From NCBI RefSeq assembly GCF_004785795.1, contig NZ_SRRO01000001.1, positions 1,488,001 through 1,552,000 on the forward strand: 64,000 nt of DNA, written 5' to 3'. The notes under the pieces are model-generated. The model was not told where the DNA came from. It saw only the letters and a program-made list of their open reading frames with translations, and searched no databases. Made by a program: the position numbers and the translations under genes. The DNA comes from Nocardioides eburneiflavus. Lineage in GTDB: Bacteria > Actinomycetota > Actinomycetes > Propionibacteriales > Nocardioidaceae. Shown piece after piece: positions 16,531 through 24,580 of the stretch (the stretch's first letter is position 1; each line of letters opens with the position of its first letter).

Positions 16531-17469
16531 TCAGGCGGGGGTGGGATGGGGACAGGCCGGGTCGAGGTCCTCCGCCCAGGGCGGGTCGGCGCCTTGGGCG
16601 GCCACGGTGGCGGCCGCGACCCGGCTCGCGCTCGTGGCCAGCGCGCGGAGGGTCGCGTCGTCGAGCAGGTCGAGGAAGCGTCCCGTCCCGCGATCGGCGA
16701 AGAGCCCGTGGATCAGGGCGCCCATCCAGGCGTCTCCTGCGCCGACGGTGTCGACGACCGTCGTCGGCGGCGCGGGCACGTCCACCCGTGCGGTCGAGGT
16801 GAAGAGCGAGGACCCTGCTGCCCCCTGGGTCAGGGCCACGAGGCGCGGCCCACGCTCCAGGACGAGGGCGGCGAGGGCCTCGGGAGCCAGGTCGGGGTAG
16901 AGCCACGCGGCGTCCTCGTCGCTCAGCTTGAGCACGTCGACCGAGGGCAAGGTCACCTCGAGGTGCCTCACCGCTGCGTCGCGGTCGCCCACGAGGGCCG
17001 GCCGGACGTTGGGGTCGAGCGTGGTGACCACGCCGGACTCGTGGGCCGTCCGCAGCAGCTCGCCGACGTGGGCCGCCCCCGGGTGGGAGAAGAACGCGAT
17101 GGACCCGGTATGGAGGATGCCGACGTCGCGGAGGTCTGGCGGATCCAGCGCCGGCCAGTCGATGTCGAACTCGTACGTCGCGGCGCCGTCCACGCCGACC
17201 CGCGCGACCGCGCTGGACGTACGGGAGAGGACCGGACCCCGACGGAGGTCGACACGGGATCCGGCGAGGTGGTCGCGCAGGGCGGCCCCGCGGTCGTCGT
17301 CCCCGAGGGCGGTGAGGATGGACACGGGTGTGCCCAGCCGGCCCAACGTCACGGCGACGTTGAGCGGGGAACCCCCCGGCGCGTCCACGGGAGGCGCGGT
17401 GGGGGTGGCGAGCACGTCGACAAGGCTCTCCCCGACGACGAGGACATGGCACTGCTGACTCTTCAGCAT
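16531..17469 (-). CDS. PfkB-family sugar kinase (probable fructokinase)
   Basis: A 312-residue ribokinase/PfkB-family kinase. The N-terminal substrate motif APGGSPLNVAVTLGRLG and the C-terminal signature DTVGAGDAWMGAL, with the catalytic Asp of GAGD, are both clear. These kinases transfer phosphate from ATP to a sugar hydroxyl; fructose to fructose 6-phosphate is likely because the gene lies with a fructose-type importer and a GH32 fructosidase. The ATG at 17469 has GGAGCCTCC directly upstream. It lies 69 bp after the transporter ATPase gene in the same operon. Confidence 0.88.
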   Translation of the reverse strand: MLKSQQCHVLVVGESLVDVLATPTAPPVDAPGGSPLNVAVTLGRLGTPVSILTALGDDDRGAALRDHLAGSRVDLRRGPVLSRTSSAVARVGVDGAATYEFDIDWPALDPPDLRDVGILHTGSIAFFSHPGAAHVGELLRTAHESGVVTTLDPNVRPALVGDRDAAVRHLEVTLPSVDVLKLSDEDAAWLYPDLAPEALAALVLERGPRLVALTQGAAGSSLFTSTARVDVPAPPTTVVDTVGAGDAWMGALIHGLFADRGTGRFLDLLDDATLRALATSASRVAAATVAAQGADPPWAEDLDPACPHPTPA

Positions 17470-17538
17470 GGAGGCTCCAGGGCAGGTTGGGTCGCCCCGC
17501 GGACGCCGCTCGGCGCCCGCGGGGCGGACTGTGGCAGG

Positions 17539-18315
17539 TCAGGTGCTGAGCGAGAGGGCGCCGGTCATGATCGCGACGCCGTCCGTCATGGAGTGGGTCT
17601 CCGGGCTGATGACGCCCGCGCACCTGCCGAGTCGCTGCACGTGGATGCGGTCGGCGACCTCCCACACGTGCGGCATGTTGTGGCTGATCAGGATCACGCC
17701 CAGACCGCGCTCGCGCAGCGACTCCACGAGACGCAGCACCTGGGCCGACTCCTTGACGCCGAGAGCGGCGGTGGGCTCGTCGAGGACGACGACCTTGCCA
17801 CCGAACGCCGCGGCCCGCGCCACCGCCACGGCCTGGCGCTGGCCCCCGGAGAGGGACTCCACGGCGACCGACATGTTCTGCACCGTCGAGATGCCCAGGT
17901 CACTCACCGACTGCTGGGCCCGATCGCGCATCCCCTTCTTGTCGAGCATCCGGAACACGCTCCCGAGTGGGCCGGGGCGTCGTTCCTCCCGTGCCAGGTA
18001 GAGGTTGGAGGCGATGTCGAGGGCCGGCGCGACCGCGAGGGTCTGGTAGACGGTCTCGATGCCGGCGTCGCGCGCGTCCTGCGGCCGCTTGAAGGAGACC
18101 GGGCGCCCCTCCATCCTGATCTCGCCGGCGTCGGGGGTCAGGGCACCGGTGAGGGTCTTGATGAGGGTGGACTTGCCGGCACCGTTGTCCCCGATGACGG
18201 CGAGCACCTCACCGCGCCTCAGGTCGACGTCGACCCCGTCGAGGCCGATGACCCGACCGAAGGTCTTGACCAGCCCGCGGGCCGACAGGACCGTGGTGTC
18301 GTCGTGGATACTCAT
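17539..18315 (-). CDS. CUT2-type ABC importer ATPase (FrcA-like, single domain)
   Basis: A 258-residue ABC ATPase with Walker A GDNGAGKST, signature LSGGQRQA, Walker B VVVLDEPTAAL and switch His in ISHN. Unlike RbsA, which has two nucleotide domains in about 500 residues, it has one, as in the FrcA fructose system. It would power the CUT2 permease whose stop codon its ATG overlaps (ATGA). The name FrcA-like rests on size and context, not on direct proof of fructose transport. Confidence 0.88.
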   Translation of the reverse strand: MSIHDDTTVLSARGLVKTFGRVIGLDGVDVDLRRGEVLAVIGDNGAGKSTLIKTLTGALTPDAGEIRMEGRPVSFKRPQDARDAGIETVYQTLAVAPALDIASNLYLAREERRPGPLGSVFRMLDKKGMRDRAQQSVSDLGISTVQNMSVAVESLSGGQRQAVAVARAAAFGGKVVVLDEPTAALGVKESAQVLRLVESLRERGLGVILISHNMPHVWEVADRIHVQRLGRCAGVISPETHSMTDGVAIMTGALSLST

Positions 18316-19367
18316 GCGCGTACCTTCCTGATCCACTGGTCCACGCTCACGGCGGCGACGACCAGGATGCCGACCGCCAGGAGGCGGTACTGGTCGTCGA
18401 CCCCGGCCAGGGAGAGGCCGAGCGCGCATGCCTGGACGATGAGGGCACCCAGCAGGGTGCCGAGGACGCCGCCGCGGCCGCCGAAGAGGCTGGTGCCGCC
18501 GATGACGACCGCGGTGATGCTCTCGAGGTTGGCCTCGCCGATGGCGTTGGGTGAGGCTGCGCCGGCTCGTCCGATCAGGATCCAGGCCGCGATGCCGTAG
18601 ACCACGCCAGCGACGACGTAGACGCTGAACAGGACGCGGGTGGTGCGGATGCCGGCCAGGCGGGCCGCCTCCGGGTCGTCGCCCACGGCGTACACGTGCC
18701 TGCCCCAGGCGGTCTGGCTGAGGGCGAACCCCACGACGAGGTAGAGCAGGATGCACAGCAGCACCCCGTTGGTGACCCGGAACTCGCCGATGGCGTGCGT
18801 GTCGCCGGTCCAGCTCAACAGGTCGGGCATCGCGATCTGCTGGATGCTCTGCCCGCCGGTGTAGAGGAGCGTGATGGCGGTGAAGACGCTGAGCGTGCCC
18901 AGGGTGACGATGAAGGGCGGCAGCTTCAACCGGGTGACCAGCGCGCCGTTCAGCGCACCGGCCAGGATGGCGACCGCGAGACCGAGCAGCAGTGCAGCCC
19001 CGCCGGGCAGCCCGTGCTCGCTGCCGTAGGTGGCCATCACCATCATGGCGAGGATCGCGGCGGCGCCGACCGAGAGGTCGATGCCGGCGGTCAGGATGAT
19101 CAGCGTCTGCCCCACCGCCAGCGCAGCGACGACCGCGGTCTGCTGGACCATCAGCGAGACCGTCCCGGGCTCGGAGAACCGGGGGTTGAGCATGGTGAAG
19201 ACCACGCAGGTGATGGCCAGGATGATGGCGGGGCTGGCGGCTGGGTGCGCGTGCAGCAGGTGCTGCACGCGCTGCAGCGGCCGTCGGCCCCGTTCGGCCA
19301 GCTCGGTCGCGGCCTGCCCGGCGGGAGCCCCGCTCGTGGCGAGGCTCCCGTCCTCGGTGACTGCCAT
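18312..19367 (-). CDS. CUT2-type ABC sugar importer permease (RbsC/FrcC-like)
   Basis: A 351-residue permease with about nine or ten hydrophobic segments. Typical RbsC-family stretches are ILTAGIDLSVGA, GRHVYAVGDDPEAARLAGI and AVVIGGTSLFGGRGGVLGTL. A cytoplasmic N-terminus of about 45 residues precedes the first helix. The ATG at 19367 lies about 44 bp after the stop of the binding-protein gene. Together they form a monosaccharide importer, probably for fructose given the GH32 enzyme and kinase in the same operon. Confidence 0.9.
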   Translation of the reverse strand: MAVTEDGSLATSGAPAGQAATELAERGRRPLQRVQHLLHAHPAASPAIILAITCVVFTMLNPRFSEPGTVSLMVQQTAVVAALAVGQTLIILTAGIDLSVGAAAILAMMVMATYGSEHGLPGGAALLLGLAVAILAGALNGALVTRLKLPPFIVTLGTLSVFTAITLLYTGGQSIQQIAMPDLLSWTGDTHAIGEFRVTNGVLLCILLYLVVGFALSQTAWGRHVYAVGDDPEAARLAGIRTTRVLFSVYVVAGVVYGIAAWILIGRAGAASPNAIGEANLESITAVVIGGTSLFGGRGGVLGTLLGALIVQACALGLSLAGVDDQYRLLAVGILVVAAVSVDQWIRKVRA

Positions 19368-19411
19368 GTCGTGCCTCTCGTCAGTGGTCTGCCCGGGGCT
19401 GCGGCTCACGC

Positions 19412-20509
19412 TCAGCCCCAGCAGATCTCGGACGCTGCGGCCGAGTCGATGCTCTCGACGCCGTCGGCAGGCGTGTCGGTCACGAGCTCCACGCCCGTGT
19501 CGTAGAAGTCCAGGCCCTCGGTGGTCTCGGGAGCCTCGCCGCCCTCGGCGATGGCGGCGATGGCCTCGACGCCCTTCTCCGCCATGACGAGCGGGTACTG
19601 CTGGGACGTCGCGTCGATGACGCCGTCGGTGACCGCGCCCACCCCCTGGCACCCTCCGTCCACCGAGACGATGAGGACGTCGTCGGTGGAGAGGCCTGCC
19701 GCCTCGAGGGCGGCGGCCGCACCGTAGGCGGCCGGCTCGTTGATGGTGTAGACGACGTTGATGCCGTCGGTCTTGCTGAGGCAGGTCTCCATCGCGGTGC
19801 GTCCGCCGTCCTCGGCTCCGTCGGTGGGCTCGTTGCAGACGATCTCGTAGTCGCCGCCGGAGTAGCTGCCGGTGGCCTCCTCGTCGCCGTTCTTCTCCGC
19901 GTCCGCGGTGTCGATGCCCATGCCGGTGAGGAAGCCCTGGTCGCGGTTGTAGTCGACCGAGACGACCTTGTCGTTGAACAGGTCGAGCAGCGCGATGGTG
20001 GCCTTCTCGCCGCCGAGCTGGGCGGCGGTCCACTCACCGATGAGCTCGCCGGCCCTGAAGTTGTCGGTCGCGAAGGTGATGTCGACGGTCTCCGCGGGGT
20101 CGGGCGGGGTGTCGAGGGCGATGACGTAGAGCCCGGCATCGCGGGCCTTCTCGATGGCGGGGTTCACACCGGGGCCGTTGGGGGTGATGAGGATGCCCTC
20201 CTGGCCCTGGGCCACAGCGTTCTCGATCGCCTGGATCTGCCCCTCCTCGTCGCCGTCCTCCTTGCCCGCGGCGACGGTCAGGTCGACGTCGTTGGCCGCC
20301 GCCGCCTTCTTCGCACCCTCCTGCATGGAGACGAAGAACGGGTTGATGGAGTCCTTGGTGATGAGGGTGACGGCGGTGCCGCCCCCTCCGCCGTCGGCGC
20401 TCGCGGCATCGCCGTCACCGCCGCAGGCGGTGAGCGCGGTGGCGAGGAGGCTGACGGCGGCAGCGGCGAGCGCGCTGCGGGGGATGGAGCGAGGCATGAG
20501 GTGCGGCAT
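19412..20509 (-). CDS. CUT2-type sugar-binding lipoprotein (RbsB/FrcB-like)
   Basis: A 365-residue periplasmic-binding-protein-like lipoprotein with lipobox LTAC (lipidated Cys29). The mature part has the ribose-binding-protein family pattern, with TLITKDSINPFFVSMQEGAK near the start and ALDTPP and VSVDGGCQG later. The ATG at 20509 is preferred because GGAAGG is 7 nt upstream. It is the first gene of an operon running down to the large GH32 gene at 13517. The promoter and operators lie in the 229-bp gap shared with the divergent LacI gene. Confidence 0.9.
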   Translation of the reverse strand: MPHLMPRSIPRSALAAAAVSLLATALTACGGDGDAASADGGGGGTAVTLITKDSINPFFVSMQEGAKKAAAANDVDLTVAAGKEDGDEEGQIQAIENAVAQGQEGILITPNGPGVNPAIEKARDAGLYVIALDTPPDPAETVDITFATDNFRAGELIGEWTAAQLGGEKATIALLDLFNDKVVSVDYNRDQGFLTGMGIDTADAEKNGDEEATGSYSGGDYEIVCNEPTDGAEDGGRTAMETCLSKTDGINVVYTINEPAAYGAAAALEAAGLSTDDVLIVSVDGGCQGVGAVTDGVIDATSQQYPLVMAEKGVEAIAAIAEGGEAPETTEGLDFYDTGVELVTDTPADGVESIDSAAASEICWG

Positions 20510-20552
20510 GAGGGTCCCTTCCAGGGGTGACGCCGGGCCCTCGACACGGCCC

Positions 20553-20564
20553 GACAACGTTGTC
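20553..20564. promoter_or_regulatory. Perfect LacI-type operator near the CUT2 operon start
   Basis: GACAACGTTGTC is a perfect 12-bp palindrome with CG at its centre. It falls just downstream of the predicted start of the leftward operon, where a bound repressor would block elongation or initiation. Its half-site matches the operator at 20642-20655. Confidence 0.75.
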
Positions 20565-20572
20565 AGGCGACA

Positions 20573-20602
20573 GTTCTAGGTGTGATCGGCGCCACAGGTC
20601 AA
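20573..20602 (-). promoter_or_regulatory. Promoter of the CUT2/kinase/GH32 operon
   Basis: On the minus strand TTGACC (20602-20597), an 18-bp spacer and TAGAAC (20578-20573) resemble a housekeeping promoter. The predicted start is near 20566, next to the perfect operator. Confidence 0.5.
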
Positions 20603-20640
20603 CCCCTACAGGCGAAAACTGGTCAGGGACGGCTCAGCCC

Positions 20641-20670
20641 TTGACATCGTTGTCAGTGACCACGCATCCT
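20641..20670 (+). promoter_or_regulatory. Promoter of the third LacI gene
   Basis: TTGACA (20641-20646), an 18-bp spacer and CATCCT (20665-20670) form a plausible rightward promoter. An operator overlaps the -35 box, which points to autoregulation. A TAGGCT box at 20702-20707 is an alternative -10. Confidence 0.45.
20642..20655. promoter_or_regulatory. LacI-type operator upstream of the third LacI gene
   Basis: TGACATCGTTGTCA is a 14-bp palindrome with 12 symmetric positions and the same GACA half-site as the operator at 20553. Two copies about 90 bp apart flank the divergent promoters, so looping or joint control of both units is possible. Confidence 0.7.
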
Positions 20671-20738
20671 CACGCTGAGGCAGCCCCGACCGGGGGGCTT
20701 CTAGGCTGTGGCCTCACCCGGATGTGAGGACCACCACA

Positions 20739-21806
20739 ATGACCACCGCGCCGCCCCGAGCCCGGGGGTACAGGGGCGCCCGCCGCCCCACGCTCAAGGA
20801 CGTGGCGGCCCTCGCGGGGGTCAGCATGAAGACCGTCTCCCGCGTCGTCAACGGCGAGCCCGGCGTCGCGCCCGCCAAGGTCGAGTCGGTGGAGCGGGCT
20901 GTGCGTCAGCTCGACTACCGCCCCAACCTCACCGCCAGCAGCCTGCGGCGCCTCGACGGGCGCACCGCCGCCGTCGCCGCGCTGCTCGAGGACCTCGCCA
21001 ACCCCTTCTCCGCCGAGCTCCACCGGGCGCTGGAGGACGTGGCGCACGAGCACGACGTCCTCCTGTTCGCCGGAAGCCTCGACGAGAGCCCCGAGCGCGA
21101 GAAGCGGCTCGTCCGCGCCTTCACCTCGCGGCGTGCGGATGCGCTGATCCTCGCTCCCGCCACCAGCGACCAGGGCTACCTCACCTACGAGGTGCCCGAG
21201 GGCACGCCGATCGTCTTCGTGGACCGCGCCCCATCGGGCTACGAGGCAGACGCGGTCGTGGCCGACAACGTCGACGGCGCCCGACGTGCCGTCACCCACT
21301 TGATCGGCCACGGCCATCGGCGGATCGCGTTCCTCGGCGATCGCACGGCCATCCAGACCGCGCGCGACCGCTTCGCGGGGTACCAGCAAGCACTGCACGC
21401 GCGCGGCGTCCCGTTCGACCCGGACCTGGTGGTGCACGGGCTCGAGGACGCCGGCCGCGCCGCGGCCGCCCTTCCGCGGCTCATGGAGCTGCGCGACCCG
21501 CCGAGTGCCCTGTTCGCCGCGCAGAACGAGATCACCGTCGGCGCCATCCGTCACCTGCAGGCCGCGGAGCTCCAGGACCGGGTCGCCATCGTCGGGTTCG
21601 ACGACTTCCCCCTTGCTGACCTGCTGCGACCCGGGGTGACGGTCGTGGCCCAGGATCCCACCGCGATCGGCCGGGCAGCGGCCGAACGAGTCTTCGCCCG
21701 CCTTGCCGGCGACTCCACTCCCGCACGCACCGTCGTCATCCCGACGCGGCTGGTCGTTCGCGGCTCGGGGGAGATCCCGGCCCCGGCCGGTCCTCGTCGG
21801 CCCTGA
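20739..21806 (+). CDS. LacI-family transcriptional regulator (fructan locus, third)
   Basis: A 355-residue LacI-type regulator with HTH TLKDVAALAGVSMKTVSRVV, hinge DYRPNLTASSLRR, and a sensor domain including GHGHRRIAFLGDR and VAIVGFDDFPLADLLRPGVT. The ATG at 20739 is chosen because GTGAGGA precedes it by 8 nt; an in-frame GTG at 20724 overlaps that site. It is divergent from the CUT2/kinase/GH32 operon, and two matching palindromes lie between them. It is therefore the likely repressor of both itself and that operon, probably responding to fructose or a phosphorylated form. Confidence 0.9.
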   Translation: MTTAPPRARGYRGARRPTLKDVAALAGVSMKTVSRVVNGEPGVAPAKVESVERAVRQLDYRPNLTASSLRRLDGRTAAVAALLEDLANPFSAELHRALEDVAHEHDVLLFAGSLDESPEREKRLVRAFTSRRADALILAPATSDQGYLTYEVPEGTPIVFVDRAPSGYEADAVVADNVDGARRAVTHLIGHGHRRIAFLGDRTAIQTARDRFAGYQQALHARGVPFDPDLVVHGLEDAGRAAAALPRLMELRDPPSALFAAQNEITVGAIRHLQAAELQDRVAIVGFDDFPLADLLRPGVTVVAQDPTAIGRAAAERVFARLAGDSTPARTVVIPTRLVVRGSGEIPAPAGPRRP

Positions 21807-21823
21807 GGCGAGCTCGCCGCCGA

Positions 21824-21886
21824 GCGTCCCGCCCTGCTGCTGGAGCAGGACGGGACGCTGCTGGGGCGCTGGCTCGTGGTGGAGTG
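21824..21886 (+). repeat. Right copy of the direct repeat flanking the fructan locus (RibD-like 3' fragment)
   Basis: Bases 21824-21874 match 1631-1681 exactly over 51 bp, then 9 more bases match after a 3-bp insertion. Here the segment is an orphan between a LacI gene and a beta-helix gene. It still reads RPALLLEQDGTLLGRWL in one frame but lacks the stop codon. It looks like the displaced 3' end of the gene at 1008-1691; the repeat unit is 20,193 bp. Confidence 0.85.
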
Positions 21887-21906
21887 GGGCCCCGGACTCG
21901 ACTGGC

Positions 21907-23820
21907 TCAGGGAGCCGGGTAGTCCACGACGTAGCTCGGGATGCCGGGGGCGTTGCTGTCCACCCGCGCGCCCGTGTCGTTGACGACGTGCTCGATGCTG
22001 CCCGCCTCGAGGTTGACCGTCAGGACGTGGTGGAGGCGTACGCCGGCCCGTTCGGGCACCTCGAAGCCGCTCTCGGTGGTGATGGAGGGGTCGTTGCGGT
22101 TGAAGACGTAGACCCCGCCGCCGAAGAGCCGGTGGCGACGCACGTCGTCGGCGACCTTGTAGCCGGCCCAGCCGAGCGTGCCGTCGGGACGGGTCCAGTC
22201 GGCCTGCGAGGGCGGGTCGTAGGGGAGCTCGTTCTGGTAGAGCACGACCTCGCCATCCTCGCCGTTCCAGATGGTGTTGAACTCCTGGTAGTGCTCGACG
22301 AAGAGGCCGGTGGCGCGCACGCGGTCACCGTCGACGATGAGTCCGACGCGTCCGGTGTTGGTGTTCCAGCGATCGGTGTCGCCCACCGCGCCGGCCGTGA
22401 AGCCCTCGGTGCCGTGGTCGGCGCGCCAGACCCACGCGTGGTCGATGAGCACGTCGTCGGCGTCGATGCGCAGCGAGACGTCGGCCTTGCCGATGTGGGG
22501 GCCGCCCACGCGGAAGTAGACGTCGTTGAGCGTCGTGGTCGGCACCTCGCCCGCCGGGCGGCGGTCACCGGAGCGACCGGGACGTCCCTGGATGTGCATG
22601 AGGTTCGGTGAGAGCCGGGCGCCTGCGTCGACGGTGACACCCGCGACGACCACACCGGTCGCCTCGGGACGTACGACGAGGGGCGTCGCGCCGCCGACGG
22701 CCGTGAGGGTGGCGTGGCCGAGGCCCAGGACGACTGTGTCGTCGCGGCGGACGACCAGGCTGCGGTCGATGTCGTAGACGCCGGGAGTGAGCACCAGGTT
22801 CTTGCCGCGGGCCAGCGCTGTGGCGATCTCCTTGGCCGACTGGTCGGGAGTGGCGACGTGGAAGGTCGACAGCGGCAGGTCGGTTCCGGCGGTGGTGCTG
22901 CCGGCCCAGGTCGTGCCGCGCGAGTCGGTGCGCACGTCCGGCACGCGGACCCGCCACGTGCCGTCGTCACCGATGTGGAGGTAGGGCTTCTCCCGGCTCA
23001 GGGGGGTGCGGTCGAGCGTGGTGTAGGGCTCGGTGGGGAAGTTGGCCTCGGGCGGGGCGCCGATCGTGCCGGCGAAGACCTGGTTCCAGACGCCGTTGGA
23101 CCACGACCCGACCTCGCTGTTGCGGGTGAGCCACTGCTGCTGCGAGCCGTTGATGATGGTGCCGGCACGCGAGTCGGCGAGGTAGCCGCCGCTGGCGTAC
23201 TGAGGGCCCTCGGTGCAGTAGTCCATCAGGGAGAGGTTGCCGCCGCGGACGTCGACGCGGCGCAGCGAGGCCGCCTGCGAGGTCGCCCAGAAGTTCGCGG
23301 ACGCGCGGCAGCCGTCCTGGCCGGTGCCGTTGACGTCGATGGTGAGGTTGGACAGCGAACGCCAGAAGTTGTTGAGGGCGACGCAGTAGGGCTGGATGGG
23401 CCCGTCGGTGAGGCAGCGGTTGTAGACCTCCACCTTGCCGTTGATCACGACGTCGGACGGGTCGGCGCCGAGGCCGGCGACCTCGGTGTAGTAGCCGACC
23501 TTGATCTGCAGCGGCTCGGCGGCTGTGCCATAGGTGCCCGGGCGGAACAGCAGCGACCAGCGCTCCTCCGACATCTCGGCGTCGACCTGCTGGCGCCAGA
23601 TCTCGTCGGCGCGCTCGCGGATCTCGGAGGTCGACATCGTGGGGTCGACGACCACCACCCGCTCGCCGAGGTCCGGGGTCGACGGGGCGGACGTGGGTGC
23701 GGCGGTGCTCGGAGCGATGGTGGGAACGGCGAGCCCGACCACCGTCAGGGCGAGGGCCGTGAGGACGGCTCGCAGCGGCGTACGTCGGGGTCGACGCGGG
23801 TGCGGAGGAGCAGGGGGCAT
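21907..23820 (-). CDS. Secreted right-handed beta-helix (pectate-lyase-like) protein, function unknown
   Basis: A 637-residue exported protein. The signal region ends near residue 40. What follows reads as two beta-helix halves: the first from VVVVDPTMS to about residue 270, the second starting near LVLTPGVYDIDRSLVVRRDD. The fold matches pectate-lyase-like and GH55-like helices. No catalytic residues can be assigned with confidence. Related actinobacterial proteins have been given varied names, so I leave the function open; a polysaccharide substrate is likely. The ATG at 23820 follows GGAAGG. A palindrome like the CebR/CelR cellobiose-repressor site lies 18 nt upstream, hinting at beta-glucan use. 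It lies just outside the direct repeat that bounds the fructan locus. Confidence 0.75.
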   Translation of the reverse strand: MPPAPPHPRRPRRTPLRAVLTALALTVVGLAVPTIAPSTAAPTSAPSTPDLGERVVVVDPTMSTSEIRERADEIWRQQVDAEMSEERWSLLFRPGTYGTAAEPLQIKVGYYTEVAGLGADPSDVVINGKVEVYNRCLTDGPIQPYCVALNNFWRSLSNLTIDVNGTGQDGCRASANFWATSQAASLRRVDVRGGNLSLMDYCTEGPQYASGGYLADSRAGTIINGSQQQWLTRNSEVGSWSNGVWNQVFAGTIGAPPEANFPTEPYTTLDRTPLSREKPYLHIGDDGTWRVRVPDVRTDSRGTTWAGSTTAGTDLPLSTFHVATPDQSAKEIATALARGKNLVLTPGVYDIDRSLVVRRDDTVVLGLGHATLTAVGGATPLVVRPEATGVVVAGVTVDAGARLSPNLMHIQGRPGRSGDRRPAGEVPTTTLNDVYFRVGGPHIGKADVSLRIDADDVLIDHAWVWRADHGTEGFTAGAVGDTDRWNTNTGRVGLIVDGDRVRATGLFVEHYQEFNTIWNGEDGEVVLYQNELPYDPPSQADWTRPDGTLGWAGYKVADDVRRHRLFGGGVYVFNRNDPSITTESGFEVPERAGVRLHHVLTVNLEAGSIEHVVNDTGARVDSNAPGIPSYVVDYPAP

Positions 23821-23838
23821 GGGGGGACCTTCCGAGTG

Positions 23839-23852
23839 TGAGAGCGCTTCCA
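23839..23852. promoter_or_regulatory. CebR/CelR-like operator
   Basis: TGAGAGCGCTTCCA matches 12 of 14 bases of TGGGAGCGCTCCCA, the known site of actinobacterial cellobiose-responsive LacI-family repressors (CelR/CebR). It is 18 nt upstream of the beta-helix start codon. No cebR-like gene is in this window, so the regulator would act in trans. Confidence 0.6.
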
Positions 23853-23910
23853 CTCAGCATGCCCCACCAGTGTGAGCACCGCCACACCCGGATTTCCGCC
23901 CTGAGACGAG

Positions 23911-24438
23911 CTAGCCGGCGAGGACCCCGAGGAGAGCCTTCGAGAAGGCCGGGATGTCGTCGGGGTTGCGGCTGGTGATGAGGTTGCCGTCGACGACGAC
24001 CTCCTCGTCGACCCAGTCGCCGCCGCCGTTGCGGATGTCGGTCTGCAGGCTCGGCCAGCTGGCGACCCGCTTGCCGCGCACGCGGTCGGCCTCCACGAGG
24101 GTCCACGCCGCGTGGCAGATGGCGGCCACGGGCTTGCCGGAGTCGACGAAGTCGCGGATGAAGGCGACGGCCTCCTCGTCCATCCGCAGGGCGTCTGGGT
24201 TGGCGACCCCGCCGGGCAGGACCAGGGCGTCGTAGTCGGCGATGGCGACGTCGGCCACCCGTCGGTCGACGCGCTGGGTCGAGGACTTGTCGAGGTGGTT
24301 GAAGAGCTGGACCTCGCCCTCGTCGAGCGAGACCAGCTCGGCGGTGTGGCCGGCGTCGACGGCGGCCTGCCACGGCTGGGTGAGCTCGACCTCCTCGACG
24401 CCCTCGGAAGCTGTCAGGAATGCGATGCGCTTGGTCAT
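23911..24438 (-). CDS. DJ-1/PfpI family protein
   Basis: A 175-residue member of the DJ-1/PfpI superfamily (type 1 glutamine amidotransferase-like fold). The nucleophile elbow AICHAAW carries the reactive Cys, and the upstream VLPGGVANPD and an early Glu are as in PfpI-like proteins. Members act as glyoxalases, proteases or stress proteins; which applies here cannot be told. The ATG at 24438 is taken over a 24-residue longer form whose extra residues look non-coding. It stands alone, 91 bp after the beta-helix start and upstream of an inverted-repeat element. Confidence 0.85.
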   Translation of the reverse strand: MTKRIAFLTASEGVEEVELTQPWQAAVDAGHTAELVSLDEGEVQLFNHLDKSSTQRVDRRVADVAIADYDALVLPGGVANPDALRMDEEAVAFIRDFVDSGKPVAAICHAAWTLVEADRVRGKRVASWPSLQTDIRNGGGDWVDEEVVVDGNLITSRNPDDIPAFSKALLGVLAG

Positions 24439-24501
24439 GTCGACCACGCTCGCTCGCGCCCGGGGGCCGGACAACCCACGGAGGGGTGAACGGGTGGTGT
24501 C

Positions 24502-24572
24502 GGCAACCACCGGTGCACCGGTGGTTACCGCGCTTGCAGCCCGTTGCAGCGGCCCAGAAGGCGCAGGAAAGG
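24502..24572. repeat. Left inverted repeat of the DUF559 element
   Basis: Its reverse complement aligns with 25620-25690 over the full 71 bp with 59 identities. The outer part holds a 22-bp perfect palindrome (24505-24526) built from AACCACCGGTG and its complement. Confidence 0.85.
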
Positions 24573-24580
24573 ACTGGAAC

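Noticed and set aside
1692..21823. Prophage or integrative conjugative element as the vehicle of the fructan locus
   Set aside because: No integrase, excisionase, relaxase, phage or plasmid gene is present; only the flanking repeat supports insertion.
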